Below are positions 7,987-17,020 of a DNA stretch of 64,000 bases, in pieces; position 1 is the stretch's first letter, and every line of letters begins with the position of its first letter. The stretch is taken from contig NZ_LT899436.1 in assembly GCF_900198195.1 (NCBI RefSeq), positions 248,001-312,000 on the forward strand. The letters are read 5' to 3'. The notes under the pieces are model-generated. The model saw only the letters and a program-made list of their open reading frames with translations, had not been told where the DNA came from and did no database searches. The position numbers were made by a program, and so were the translations under genes. This stretch comes from Tenacibaculum jejuense (lineage in GTDB: Bacteria > Bacteroidota > Bacteroidia > Flavobacteriales > Flavobacteriaceae).

Positions 7987-9100
7987 CCTATACTTTTTAA
8001 GCAATTTTGTTTTTGCACAAACAGAGATATTATATAGTAAAAGTTTTCAAATGAAGAATATTGATAGTCTAAAACTATCTTTAAAAAATGTTCCTTTAGA
8101 CATTAAACCATCAGAAGACAATCAAATTCATTTTGACTTTAAGCTAGAGTTTGAAAATTTTTCTGATAAAGAAAGAATTTCTTTTTTGGAGTCCATAAAG
8201 TTTAATGAAGAAATTATAGATGAGGTTATAAATTTTGATGTAAAAAGTGAAATTGAATTAAATAGAACACATGCTTTTTATGAAAGAGTAACTGATGATG
8301 AGCTTTCTAAGCTCGTAAACGGAGTAATTAAAAATTACATGGTTTTTTCCTTGAAAAGGAAGAGTAAGAAAGAAATTTTAAAGAAATACAGAAAAGGAAA
8401 AGGAGAGGATTATGAAAAATTTATAAGATTAAAAGAAAAAGTAATAGTAAATAATGATAAAAAGCTAATTAAAACTTTTTTCACAATACGTATTCCTAAA
8501 CAATTAAACACAACTATAGATTTAAAAGCAAAACAATGTAATTTAGATTTTAATGAATTAGAATTTAAAAACTTAAATGTATTTGTAGATGGAGGATATC
8601 TCAAAATCAGAAAAATTAACAAATCAAAATTGACCTGTTGGAATGGTAGTGTCTTTTTAGGTGAAGTAGATAGTAGTATTATTACAGCAAGAAGTACAAC
8701 CAATATTTTAATTGGAGGAATTGCTAATTCCAATATCATTGGAGAACATACAAAAGTAGAAATTGGAGAAGTTGGAGAATATAATGATATTAAAGATTTT
8801 GGAAGTAGGTTTTATCTTTATGATTTTACTGATAGTTTTAAAAAGATGAATTTTAAAGGAGAGTATTCTAAAATTTATTTTTACGAACCAGATAATGATT
8901 ACAAATTGCGTGCTTATGGGAATACTTCGGTTTTTAAATATGGAGAAATAGAGGCTAAGGTAGAACCAAACAAAGAGCAAAAGAAAACACATATGTTCGG
9001 AGTTAAAAGGAAATATAAAAAGCCGTACGCAGGAGAACTTTATTTTGATATAGAAAACACAGAATTTAATCTAAAGGAATTTGAAAAAAAATCTAAATAA
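7967..9100 (+). CDS. Secreted protein with a beta-solenoid-like region
   Basis: This 377-aa protein has a signal peptide ending at FAQ (residues 16-18). The middle section (about 175-300) runs as short strand-turn repeats rich in Asn, Gly and Ile, similar in style to DUF4097-type adhesin beta-helices, but I cannot assign a family with certainty. It is the last gene of the sigma/anti-sigma operon and overlaps the anti-sigma candidate by 20 bases, so it is likely a cell-envelope component of the same regulatory circuit. A strong terminator follows at 9133-9172. Confidence 0.6.
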   Translation: MKRLLFSLYFLSNFVFAQTEILYSKSFQMKNIDSLKLSLKNVPLDIKPSEDNQIHFDFKLEFENFSDKERISFLESIKFNEEIIDEVINFDVKSEIELNRTHAFYERVTDDELSKLVNGVIKNYMVFSLKRKSKKEILKKYRKGKGEDYEKFIRLKEKVIVNNDKKLIKTFFTIRIPKQLNTTIDLKAKQCNLDFNELEFKNLNVFVDGGYLKIRKINKSKLTCWNGSVFLGEVDSSIITARSTTNILIGGIANSNIIGEHTKVEIGEVGEYNDIKDFGSRFYLYDFTDSFKKMNFKGEYSKIYFYEPDNDYKLRAYGNTSVFKYGEIEAKVEPNKEQKKTHMFGVKRKYKKPYAGELYFDIENTEFNLKEFEKKSK

Positions 9101-9132
9101 AAAGGGAGAATTCGATTATAAAAAAGAAAATT

Positions 9133-9172
9133 AAAGCAAGTAGAACAGTTGTTACTGTTCTCTTGCTTTTTT
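9133..9172 (+). terminator. Rho-independent terminator after the sigma-factor operon
   Basis: A long hairpin has arms AAAGCAAG and AGAACAG at 9133-9148 and complementary CTGTTCT and TTGCTTT at 9155-9169, with a six-base loop. It is followed by a T-run and lies 33 bases after the stop at 9100. It also sits between convergent genes and could work for the minus strand. Confidence 0.85.
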
Positions 9173-9199
9173 ATGTTTATAAAATTGATAGATTCCGCC

Positions 9200-10396
9200 C
9201 TAGATAAAATCTAGGTTAGAAAAGTTTTTATTTAGAACTTTAGCGTTATCAATCGACAGCCATTTGTCTAAAATTGTAGCATAAACTTCTCTAAAATCTA
9301 CAGTGTATTTTAAATCTCCATTATCGTCCAAATCATCTAAATTCGGAAGATTATTATACATTCCATTTTTCTTTAGGTTTTTTCCAATCACAAAAACATT
9401 ATTTGCAGTTCCATGGTCAGTTCCGTTAGAACCATTTTGTTTTACACGTCTACCAAATTCAGAAAATGTAAGAATTAATGTATCGTCAAATGTGTTATTG
9501 CGCTTTAAATCTTTTACAAAAGCATCTATACTTTCTGCATACACTTTTAATAATCGCGCTTGTCTATTTTTCTGATTTGCATGTGTATCAAATCCAGTTA
9601 AACCAGCATAATAAATTTGTGTATCTATTCCAGAAGAAATAAACTCAGCAATTGTTTTTAGCTGTTTTCCGAATGCATTTTTAGGATAATCTACTGAAGA
9701 CGATTGTGTTTTTGTTTTTTCATAAATATACGAAGCCGAAGATTTAGCATCAATCATGGTGTTGTATAAGTAGCCTAAATTGTGTTCACTTAAATGTTTG
9801 TCGTTCGTATAATTATTGAAAACATTGTCAAAAAAAGGCTGATTTAATAAACGGTGAAATAACTTCGGATTTGTAATTGCCAAGCCGTTTTGGTGATTTC
9901 CTTTCAACAGTAAAGAAAGACTTTCGTCTACTTCAATAGCACGATATGGTTTTGAGTTTGTGACATCTAAAAAACGACCAACCCAACCCGATTGTAAATA
10001 TTCATTGCTATCACTAGCGGTTTGCCAAATATCTGTTGATCTAAAATGTGATCGATTCGGATTTGGGTACCCTACATTATTAATAATCGATATATGTCCA
10101 TCATCAAATAAACTTTGCAAAGGAGCTAAACTCGGATGAAATCCTATTTCCCCATTTAATTGTAATAATTGATTTTTCTGAAGTGCTATATTCCCTCTGT
10201 TTTGATAGTAAAGATCATTTCTAAACGGAACAACAGTGTTTAATCCGTCATTTCCACCTTTCAATTGAATAATCACTACTTTTTTGTATGAATTCACTTG
10301 GGAAAGTGTCGTTTCAAAAGCTTTTAAAAACTGAGGAACTAAAAAAGCTCCACCTGTAGCTAGCGATGTTCTTTTAATAAAATTTCTTCTTTTCAT
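9200..10396 (-). CDS. DUF1501 family protein, Tat-exported
   Basis: This 398-aa protein begins with a twin-arginine signal (KRRNFIKR, then a hydrophobic stretch), so it is probably exported folded. The body has DUF1501 hallmarks of the alkaline-phosphatase/sulfatase-like fold: QLKGGNDGLNTVVPF near the start, FDTHANQ in the middle, and FSEFGRRVKQNGSNGTDHG toward the end, which supply likely metal-binding Asp and His residues. The enzymatic substrate is not established for the family. It lies 12 bases downstream of the DUF1800 gene. DUF1800-DUF1501 pairs are a well-known conserved arrangement across Bacteroidota, Planctomycetes and Proteobacteria. Confidence 0.9.
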   Translation of the reverse strand: MKRRNFIKRTSLATGGAFLVPQFLKAFETTLSQVNSYKKVVIIQLKGGNDGLNTVVPFRNDLYYQNRGNIALQKNQLLQLNGEIGFHPSLAPLQSLFDDGHISIINNVGYPNPNRSHFRSTDIWQTASDSNEYLQSGWVGRFLDVTNSKPYRAIEVDESLSLLLKGNHQNGLAITNPKLFHRLLNQPFFDNVFNNYTNDKHLSEHNLGYLYNTMIDAKSSASYIYEKTKTQSSSVDYPKNAFGKQLKTIAEFISSGIDTQIYYAGLTGFDTHANQKNRQARLLKVYAESIDAFVKDLKRNNTFDDTLILTFSEFGRRVKQNGSNGTDHGTANNVFVIGKNLKKNGMYNNLPNLDDLDDNGDLKYTVDFREVYATILDKWLSIDNAKVLNKNFSNLDFI

Positions 10397-10408
10397 GATC
10401 TTACTATT

Positions 10409-11782
10409 TTAACATAATTGAAACTCTGGAAGTGATAATAACTGAATGCAAAACTCCTTTTTAGGTAGTTTGTAATATTGTTTCAGTAATTCTTTGGTTC
10501 CGATACTTATTGGGGCTGTAATTAATACATCAACAAGTTCTACGTTAGAAATATTACTGTATTTTTTTTCAAAGTTCTCCCAATCGGTAGTTGTTTTTAT
10601 AAAAGTTTTACGCTTTCGTTTTCTCTTTTTAAAATCAGTAATTACAGCTTTAAAATCATCTTTATCAGAATATGTGATTTCCGCGTTATTTAATAATACA
10701 GAAGCCAAACGAAGTCGTGTAACAATAGTGTTACTATCTATCCAATTTTGTCCGCCTTTCCAGCCGGCAACATTTGGCGGTGACAATAAAATCTGGCCTA
10801 ATAATTTCTGAATAAGTAGTTCTTGTTTTTCTTTTTGAAATGTAAACGGAACAATGTGATGAGTACCTACAATTAATTCTATTGGAGATTTAATCTTTGT
10901 TCCAATATTTGTTTCGTCGTAAAACCAATCTGACGAAAGAATGTGTTTCATCAAGTTTTCAATATTGTAGTCTGTAAAGAAAATAGTTGTTAGTTCTTCT
11001 ATTTTATCATTATCTATTTTATCATTTACAAAATAACTGTAGATTTTCTTGCAGATAAAACGTGCACATTGTTTTTTGCTTAAAACAATATCGATAATGT
11101 CGTCACCAAAAAAGTTTCCTGTTTCACCTAAAAAAGTTTTTTCGTTATAATCATGTTTTCGCTTTCTTAGTTTAAAGTTGCCTTTAAAATCATGATTATA
11201 TCCTGTGAAAGCTCTAGCAGCTTCTTTAATATCGGTTTCTGTATAATTTCCTTGACCTAATGTGAAAAGTTCTAGCAACTCTCTGGCAAAGTTCTCATTT
11301 GGACTATCTTTTTTATTCTGTTTGTTGTTTAAATATTTCAACATGGCCGCTTCTTTAGAAATCGCTTTTACAAAAGCTCTAAAATCGCCGAGTGCATATT
11401 TTCTAAGCGTATTGTTGTATTGTAAAACATGTAAAATATTTTTGTCTTCACAAACAAAATGATTTGCCCAAAACAAGGTCATTTTTTCTCTTAATATTTC
11501 TGAAGGCTTATTTAAACGATCGATCCAAATACCATTAAGCTCTTTTACTTTTTTTCTACTGATTTTCATTAGTTCTTTTCTTCTTTTTTTGTTTTTAATA
11601 TCTTCTGAAGAAAGACGATCAGCAAAACTGGTGTCGATGTATAATGGAGTAATTTTTTTTGAAGCTTGAAAAATATCATGAATCACTTCAGCTTTTTCTT
11701 TAGTTTGAAGTGCTTTAATTTCTTGAGGTTGTAAACCAAAACCAATTCTATGGTAAAGATGGAGTATATGATTTGTTTTCAT
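10409..11782 (-). CDS. DUF1800 family protein
   Basis: This 457-aa protein carries DUF1800 landmarks: an N-terminal HLYHRIGFGLQP segment, FWANHFV near residue 110, NFARELLELFTLG near 165, and PPNVAGWKGGQNWI toward the C-terminus. The family is usually paired with DUF1501 proteins, as here (12-base gap, same strand), and is thought to act in the envelope, with no proven activity. I see no signal peptide on this copy, whereas its partner has a clear Tat signal; a piggy-back export of the pair is possible but unproven. Confidence 0.88.
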   Translation of the reverse strand: MKTNHILHLYHRIGFGLQPQEIKALQTKEKAEVIHDIFQASKKITPLYIDTSFADRLSSEDIKNKKRRKELMKISRKKVKELNGIWIDRLNKPSEILREKMTLFWANHFVCEDKNILHVLQYNNTLRKYALGDFRAFVKAISKEAAMLKYLNNKQNKKDSPNENFARELLELFTLGQGNYTETDIKEAARAFTGYNHDFKGNFKLRKRKHDYNEKTFLGETGNFFGDDIIDIVLSKKQCARFICKKIYSYFVNDKIDNDKIEELTTIFFTDYNIENLMKHILSSDWFYDETNIGTKIKSPIELIVGTHHIVPFTFQKEKQELLIQKLLGQILLSPPNVAGWKGGQNWIDSNTIVTRLRLASVLLNNAEITYSDKDDFKAVITDFKKRKRKRKTFIKTTTDWENFEKKYSNISNVELVDVLITAPISIGTKELLKQYYKLPKKEFCIQLLSLPEFQLC

Positions 11783-11830
11783 AATATTAAGACAGTATTT
11801 AGTAGAGAAGGTTTAATATAAAAATAAAAA

Positions 11831-11857
11831 AACCTCGCTAAATCAGCGAGGTTTTCA
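11831..11857 (-). terminator. Terminator of hemD
   Basis: A perfect 9-bp stem (AACCTCGCT/AGCGAGGTT, 11831-11839 with 11845-11853) has a 5-base loop. On the minus strand it is followed by a T-run (forward A-run 11821-11832). It lies 23 bases past the hemD stop and separates it from the DUF1800 gene. Confidence 0.88.
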
Positions 11858-11875
11858 ATATTATTTAAAGTAAAA

Positions 11876-12622
11876 TTACTTCTTATTTACTTCTTTAATG
11901 TACTTTTCTAAAGCCATTGTCATAGAAGGAGTTTCTGGAGTTGGAGCAGAAATATCTACTCTTAAGCCGCGTGCTTCTACTGCTTTAATTGTTGAGTTTC
12001 CAAATACTGCGATTCTGGTATTGTTTTGTTTAAAATCTGGGAAGTTTTCAAATAAACTTTCAATACCTGAAGGACTGAAGAAAACTAGTACATCATAAAA
12101 TACATCTTCTAAGTCAGATAAGTCACTAACAACAGTTCTGTATAAATCAGCTCTTTGCCAATTTACACCCAACTTATTTAATTCATCAGGAATTAATGAC
12201 TTCAATTTGTCAGAAGAAGGTAATAAGAATTTCTCGTCTTTATGTTTTTTAATTAATTTACATAATTCAGGAAAAGTTCTTGTTCCTACATATATTTTAC
12301 GCTTACGATACACTACATATTTTTGTAAGTAGTAAGCCACAGCTTCAGATTGACAGAAATATTTCATACTGTCTGGTACGGTAAAGCGCATTTCTTCAGC
12401 AATTCTAAAGAAATTATCCACTGCATTTCTACTTGTTAAAATAATAGCTGTAAAGTTACTTAGGTCAATTTTCTGAGCCCTAACCTCTTTTACAGGTATT
12501 CCTTCTACATGAATAAATGAACGGAAATCAACTTTTACTTTTTGTTTTTCAGCTAAATCAAAATAAGGCGATGTCTCAGTTTTTGGTGCTGGTTGAGACA
12601 CTAAAATCGTTTTCACTTTCAT
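11876..12622 (-). CDS. hemD: Uroporphyrinogen-III synthase
   Basis: This 248-aa protein matches the two-domain HemD fold: an N-terminal VKTILVSQPAP strand, FTAIILTSRNAVDNFF near residue 60, and the C-terminal LVFFSPSGIESLFENF segment near 180. These are the family's conserved Ser-Pro-Ser-Gly and Ser-Arg-Asn-Ala turns. The enzyme cyclises hydroxymethylbilane to uroporphyrinogen III in heme and siroheme synthesis. HemD sequences diverge widely, but these motifs plus the adjacent DUF4271 gene (10 bases upstream), a conserved Bacteroidota pairing, make the call secure. A terminator follows. Confidence 0.92.
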   Translation of the reverse strand: MKVKTILVSQPAPKTETSPYFDLAEKQKVKVDFRSFIHVEGIPVKEVRAQKIDLSNFTAIILTSRNAVDNFFRIAEEMRFTVPDSMKYFCQSEAVAYYLQKYVVYRKRKIYVGTRTFPELCKLIKKHKDEKFLLPSSDKLKSLIPDELNKLGVNWQRADLYRTVVSDLSDLEDVFYDVLVFFSPSGIESLFENFPDFKQNNTRIAVFGNSTIKAVEARGLRVDISAPTPETPSMTMALEKYIKEVNKK

Positions 12623-12632
12623 AAAACTCTCT

Positions 12633-13268
12633 TTATATAGTTGTTGTTTTATAAATGATTAGCAAAGGAGCTAATTCGAGGGTGCAAAAGTACAAAATAA
12701 AATAGAAGAAGTGATTAAAAATCAGCTTTTTGTTATTTTTTGTAATCAAGAATACTCTAAAAGCCAATAGTAAAAGGATATAAATAATTAAAAAAGTATC
12801 GTTAAAGTAAGAATATTGATATAATACTAATATCGGATACAACCATAAACTAATGGCATATAAGTAACCTGTTTTAGAGAATAAAAAATATCTTGTAATT
12901 TCTTCAATCTTAAGTGTGATAACGATCAATTTCACAAGAATATATTTTAGCATAATAAATAGAGTTGTAAAAGCTAAAGTATACAAGTATGAAAAATTAT
13001 AACTAACCATAAAATTACTGATTAGTAAATGTAGTGTGAGAGAAAAAACAAGTAGACTGAATAGAAAAATTAAAACATGAAAAACAGTAAAGATAGATGG
13101 GTTTTTATCTGAACGACTTTCGATAAAACCTTGAGAAAAAAAGGCAATCGAATACCCTAATAATAACTGAGGTTTATATAATTTCATTAATGCAATCATT
13201 ACTAAACCAGCCAAGAATGTTAGTGTAATCCAGTCTGTAGAAATGAAATTTCTTTCTATTAATTCCAT
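12633..13268 (-). CDS. DUF4271 family integral membrane protein
   Basis: This 211-aa protein has about six hydrophobic segments and little else. It belongs by composition and gene context to DUF4271, a Bacteroidota family of unknown function regularly found directly upstream of hemD, as here with a 10-base gap. The pairing may only reflect a shared promoter, or a membrane role linked to heme metabolism; the sequence does not decide. A TAnnTTTG element lies upstream on the minus strand at 13294-13301. Confidence 0.8.
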   Translation of the reverse strand: MELIERNFISTDWITLTFLAGLVMIALMKLYKPQLLLGYSIAFFSQGFIESRSDKNPSIFTVFHVLIFLFSLLVFSLTLHLLISNFMVSYNFSYLYTLAFTTLFIMLKYILVKLIVITLKIEEITRYFLFSKTGYLYAISLWLYPILVLYQYSYFNDTFLIIYILLLLAFRVFLITKNNKKLIFNHFFYFILYFCTLELAPLLIIYKTTTI

Positions 13269-13293
13269 AAAGATGTAAGAAGTTCAATTAACA

Positions 13294-13301
13294 CAAAATT
13301 A
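13294..13301 (-). promoter_or_regulatory. -7 promoter element for DUF4271-hemD
   Basis: The minus strand reads TAATTTTG, matching TAnnTTTG, 25 bases upstream of the ATG at 13268. It forms a divergent pair with the plus-strand element at 13316-13323. Confidence 0.5.
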
Positions 13302-13315
13302 GTAATAAATTAGTT

Positions 13316-13323
13316 TATCTTTG
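13316..13323 (+). promoter_or_regulatory. -7 promoter element for the GT2-pyrC operon
   Basis: TATCTTTG matches the Bacteroidota TAnnTTTG element and ends 27 bases before the ATG at 13351. Confidence 0.5.
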
Positions 13324-13350
13324 CCCAAGTTTTTAACGAAATAAAGTTTA

Positions 13351-14070
13351 ATGTCTGACACACTAGTCATAATCCCTACTTACAATGAGAAAGAAAATAT
13401 CGAGAGAATTATTAGAGCGACTTTCGATCAAGAAAAAGCTTTTGATATTCTAGTTGTAGATGATAATTCTCCAGACGGTACTGCTACCATAGTTGAGAAT
13501 TTAAGAGCTGAATTTCCAAATCAATTGTTTTTAGAAAAACGTAAAGGAAAAAACGGATTAGGAACAGCTTATATTCATGGATTTAAATGGGGATTGGCGA
13601 AAGATTACCAATATTTGATTGAAATGGACGCTGATTTCTCTCACAATCCAAAAGATTTAATTCGATTATATAATTCTTGTTTATCAGATGGTGGTGATGT
13701 AGCTGTTGGGTCACGTTATTCTATAGGAGTTAATGTAGTAAATTGGCCAATGTATAGAGTGTTACTTTCATATTTTGCATCTAAATATGTGAGGTTTATT
13801 ACAGGAATTCCTGTTCATGATACCACTGCTGGTTTTGTTTGCTGGTCTAGAAAAGTATTAGAAACAATAAAACTTGATAAAATTAAATTTGTAGGATATG
13901 CTTTTCAGATAGAAATGAAGTACAAGGCATGGAAACATAAATTTAAAATCAACGAAGTGTCTGTAATTTTTACAGATAGAACTTTAGGAGAATCTAAAAT
14001 GAGTGGAGGAATAGTTTCTGAAGCTTTACTTGGAGTGATAAAAATGAGATTAAAAGGCTTACCAAAATAA
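13351..14070 (+). CDS. Polyprenol-phosphate mannose synthase-like glycosyltransferase (GT2)
   Basis: This 239-aa cytosolic GT2 enzyme of the DPM1 type has VIIPTYNEKENI at the N-terminus, DDNSPDGT around residue 37, the metal-binding MDADFSHNP, and the family-typical GSRY plus FTDR-GESKMS region near the C-terminus. It would transfer a hexose from a nucleotide sugar to polyprenyl phosphate, providing a lipid-linked sugar for periplasmic glycosylation. It lacks the C-terminal membrane segments of longer homologues. It is followed after 1 base by dihydroorotase; this order is common in Flavobacteriaceae without an obvious metabolic link. Confidence 0.88.
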   Translation: MSDTLVIIPTYNEKENIERIIRATFDQEKAFDILVVDDNSPDGTATIVENLRAEFPNQLFLEKRKGKNGLGTAYIHGFKWGLAKDYQYLIEMDADFSHNPKDLIRLYNSCLSDGGDVAVGSRYSIGVNVVNWPMYRVLLSYFASKYVRFITGIPVHDTTAGFVCWSRKVLETIKLDKIKFVGYAFQIEMKYKAWKHKFKINEVSVIFTDRTLGESKMSGGIVSEALLGVIKMRLKGLPK

Positions 14071-14071
14071 A

Positions 14072-15412
14072 ATGAAAAAATCATACTTAATCCAAAACGC
14101 AAAAATTGTAAACGAAAACCAAGTGTTTACAGGTGATGTTTTAGTAAAAGACGAATTTATTGCTAAGATTGCTGAAAGTATAACGCCATCGGGTGATGAA
14201 ATTATAATTGATGCTAAAGGAAAATACTTAATTCCAGGTATGATAGATGATCAAGTTCATTTTCGTGAGCCAGGATTAACTCATAAAGCAAATATAGCCA
14301 CAGAAAGTAAAGCAGCAGTTGCAGGAGGTATTACTTCTTTTATAGAAATGCCAAATACATCTCCACAAGCTACAACGCAAGAACTATTAGAAGATAAATT
14401 TGAAATAGCGAGTAAAACTTCATACGCAAATTATTCGTTTATGTTTGGAGGAACTAACGATAATCTAGAAGAGTTGCTAAAAACAAACCCTAGAAATGTA
14501 GCTGGGATCAAATTATTCTTGGGTTCTTCTACAGGAAATATGTTAGTAGATAATGAAGAGGTTTTAGAAAAAATATTTTCTTCAACAGATCTAGTTATTT
14601 CTGTTCACTGTGAAGATGAAGGTACAATTAGAAAAAACACAGCTGAGTTCAAGGAAAAATATGGAGACGATATTCCTGTAAAGTTTCATCCAATTATTAG
14701 AAGTGAAGAAGCATGTTACTTATCATCATCTAAAGCTATTGAACTAGCAAAGAAAACTGGTGCAAGATTACATGTTTTTCATTTATCAACAGCTAAAGAA
14801 ACAGAGCTTTTTAGAAATGATATTCCTTTAAAAGATAAGAAAATTACAGCTGAAGTTTGTATTCACCATTTATGGTTTACAGATGCTGACTATGATAGAA
14901 AAGGAACACACATTAAGTGGAATCCTGCGGTAAAAACACAACAAGATAAAGACGGACTTTGGAAAGCTTTATTAGACGATAGAATAGATGTAATTGCTAC
15001 AGACCACGCACCTCATACTTTAGAGGAAAAAGCGAATGTGTATACTAAAGCTCCAAGTGGTGGACCATTAGTTCAACATGCAGTAGTTGCTCTTTTTGAA
15101 AAAGTAAAAGAAGGAGTAATTTCAATAGAAAAAGTTGTAGAAAAAATGTGTCATAATCCTGCTATTCTTTTTCAAGTTGAAAAAAGAGGTTATATTAAAG
15201 AAGGTTATTACGCAGATATTGTATTAGTAGATCCAAACGATCCTTGGGAAGTTTCTAGAGATAATGTATTGTATAAATGTGGTTGGTCTCCATTCGAAGG
15301 CGTTACCTTATCATCTAAAATTACACATACCTTTATTAATGGTAACTTAATGTACGATAACGGAGTATTTAATGAAGAAATTAAAGGAAAACGCTTATTG
15401 TTTGAAAGATAA
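14072..15412 (+). CDS. pyrC: Dihydroorotase
   Basis: This 446-aa class I-type amidohydrolase converts carbamoyl-aspartate to dihydroorotate in pyrimidine synthesis. Conserved elements include GIKLFLGSSTG (the lysine carboxylated to bridge the metals), HCEDEG, HVFHLST and the catalytic Asp in IATDHAPHT. The N-terminal HxH metal motif is altered: residues 59-66 read DDQVHFRE, so the first His is Gln61 while His63 remains. I recall similar substitutions in other Bacteroidota dihydroorotases, so it may be lineage-typical. It sits 1 base after the GT2 gene, and DUF4296 begins at the next base after its stop. Confidence 0.93.
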   Translation: MKKSYLIQNAKIVNENQVFTGDVLVKDEFIAKIAESITPSGDEIIIDAKGKYLIPGMIDDQVHFREPGLTHKANIATESKAAVAGGITSFIEMPNTSPQATTQELLEDKFEIASKTSYANYSFMFGGTNDNLEELLKTNPRNVAGIKLFLGSSTGNMLVDNEEVLEKIFSSTDLVISVHCEDEGTIRKNTAEFKEKYGDDIPVKFHPIIRSEEACYLSSSKAIELAKKTGARLHVFHLSTAKETELFRNDIPLKDKKITAEVCIHHLWFTDADYDRKGTHIKWNPAVKTQQDKDGLWKALLDDRIDVIATDHAPHTLEEKANVYTKAPSGGPLVQHAVVALFEKVKEGVISIEKVVEKMCHNPAILFQVEKRGYIKEGYYADIVLVDPNDPWEVSRDNVLYKCGWSPFEGVTLSSKITHTFINGNLMYDNGVFNEEIKGKRLLFER

Positions 15413-15868
15413 ATGAAAAACATAATCCTATTTATTTTATGTATTAGTTTGTGTTTAGCTTGTACAGGAAACACAATATATAAAGAACCTAAAAACTTAA
15501 TTCCTAGAGATTCTATGGTTGCTTTATTAACGGATATGCACATAGCAGCCGCAGCTAAACCAGTGAAGAATTTAGATCAAAAAAGAGATTTAAATTACAT
15601 GCAATTGGTGTATGACAAATATAAAATAGATAGCCTTCGTTTTGAACAAAGTAATATTTACTATACATCTAAGATTGATGAGTATGATAAACTACTAAAA
15701 GACATAAGAAGAAATATAGAAGTAATAGCTAGTACACATCAACTCGAAAAAAATAAAAGAGATTCTATCAAGAAAAGTAAGGCCAAACGTTTAGATTCTA
15801 TTAATGCGAAGAAAATAAAAGCTAAAAAAGATAGTTTAATTGTTCCTTCAGAAGAGGAAGATGAGTAG
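15413..15868 (+). CDS. DUF4296 family lipoprotein
   Basis: This 151-aa protein has a lipoprotein signal ending at Cys17 (LCLAC) and a short conserved region (around 30-90) with the DUF4296 pattern of LIPRDSMVALLTDMHIA, followed by a helical segment. The C-terminal 45 residues are Lys/Ser/Asp-rich and probably disordered or coiled. The function is unknown. It begins immediately after the dihydroorotase stop codon, so it is cotranslated with it; this dihydroorotase-DUF4296 order recurs in Flavobacteriaceae. Confidence 0.83.
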   Translation: MKNIILFILCISLCLACTGNTIYKEPKNLIPRDSMVALLTDMHIAAAAKPVKNLDQKRDLNYMQLVYDKYKIDSLRFEQSNIYYTSKIDEYDKLLKDIRRNIEVIASTHQLEKNKRDSIKKSKAKRLDSINAKKIKAKKDSLIVPSEEEDE

Positions 15869-15946
15869 TTAAATGTTTTAATTTTAAGAGTATAAAAAGG
15901 CGTTTTTTATATAGTGCTTTTACTGATTAAATGAAGTGTTTTTAAG

Positions 15947-16951
15947 TTATTTTAAATAGTCATTACAAACATCTTCAATAACTTTTTCAATAGGTTCAAA
16001 ACCGAAATCTAAAGTATCTATAATCTTCTGTGAACTGTAGTATTCTTTGTTGTGAGCAGAACGAGCAGAATTTTTAGTTAAAAAAGGCTGTTTTCCTGTG
16101 ATTAAAGTTAGAAACCAGTCTATTCTCCATGCTACAGAAGTTACCAACTTACTAATTTTAATTTTAGGTTCCTTTACGTTTAAATTCTTGGCAATACTTT
16201 GAAATATTTCTTTAAAAGATTTATTTTCAGAAATTAAAATAAAGCGCTCGTTTATTGTGTTAGAGTTTGCTAACATAATTAAAGACTTTACCACATCTTT
16301 AACTCCTACAAAACCAGTAATTCCTTCTGTATAAAATTTTAATCCTTTTTGTATTTGACTAAACATTTTACCAGATCCTTCATGAAAAAAACCACTTCCT
16401 AAAATAACACCAGGGTTTACAATAACAACATCCATGTTTTCTTGGCTTCCTCTCCAAACTTCCATCTCAGCACCGTATTTGCTAATCGCATATCCGTGTT
16501 TATCTTTTGTATCTACCCATTCATTTTCTTCATTAACAATTTCGTTATTAATGGCATCACCAACAGCAGCAATAGAGCTTACAAAACAGAATTTTTTTAC
16601 AGTATTTTCTATTGAGAAATTCACCAAATTAGCTGTTCCTTCTATATTCACTTTTCTCATTTTCTGGTAATCTTTAGGATCGAATGAAACTAAAGCAGCA
16701 CAATGGTAAACATAAGTATAAGACTTTGAGAATACTTTTTCTAGTGAAGGAATATCAATAATATCCGCCTGAATCCAGTGAATTTTATCAAATAGTTCGT
16801 TATAGTTTTCAGTGTAGTAAGAAAAAACTTTTTTAGTAGCAGTGATTTTTTCTTTTGATCTATAAATAGCAGTAATATCGTCATTTTCTTTAGTTAGAAA
16901 ATATAATAAGTGCGATCCGACTAAACCTGTTCCTCCAGTAACTAAAATCAT
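15947..16951 (-). CDS. NAD-dependent epimerase/dehydratase family protein (extended SDR)
   Basis: This 334-aa extended short-chain dehydrogenase has an N-terminal nucleotide-binding TGGTGLVGS loop at about residues 5-13, the SSIAAVGD segment holding the catalytic Ser, and the YxxxK pair in YAISKYGAE. The C-terminal substrate domain is present, and length is normal for the family. Flavobacterial homologues are usually annotated only as NAD-dependent epimerase; the substrate could be a nucleotide sugar or a hydroxy-steroid/flavonoid-like molecule. It converges on the DUF4296 gene and has no obvious operon partner. Confidence 0.85.
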   Translation of the reverse strand: MILVTGGTGLVGSHLLYFLTKENDDITAIYRSKEKITATKKVFSYYTENYNELFDKIHWIQADIIDIPSLEKVFSKSYTYVYHCAALVSFDPKDYQKMRKVNIEGTANLVNFSIENTVKKFCFVSSIAAVGDAINNEIVNEENEWVDTKDKHGYAISKYGAEMEVWRGSQENMDVVIVNPGVILGSGFFHEGSGKMFSQIQKGLKFYTEGITGFVGVKDVVKSLIMLANSNTINERFILISENKSFKEIFQSIAKNLNVKEPKIKISKLVTSVAWRIDWFLTLITGKQPFLTKNSARSAHNKEYYSSQKIIDTLDFGFEPIEKVIEDVCNDYLK

Positions 16952-16967
16952 ATTTCAAAAATATGGA

Positions 16968-16998
16968 TAAAAAAAAAGGTTGCCTAAAAGCAACCTTT
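16968..16998 (-). terminator. Terminator of the 17.0-kb surface lipoprotein gene
   Basis: A stem AAAGGTTGC/GCAACCTTT (16975-16983 with 16990-16998) has a six-base loop. On the minus strand a run of nine or more T residues follows. It lies 23 bases beyond the stop at 17021. Confidence 0.85.
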
Positions 16999-17020
16999 AA
17001 ATTTTAAAATGATTTTATTG

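Noticed and set aside
15208..15543. 111-codon minus-strand frame
   Set aside because: Antisense across dihydroorotase and DUF4296, both well supported.
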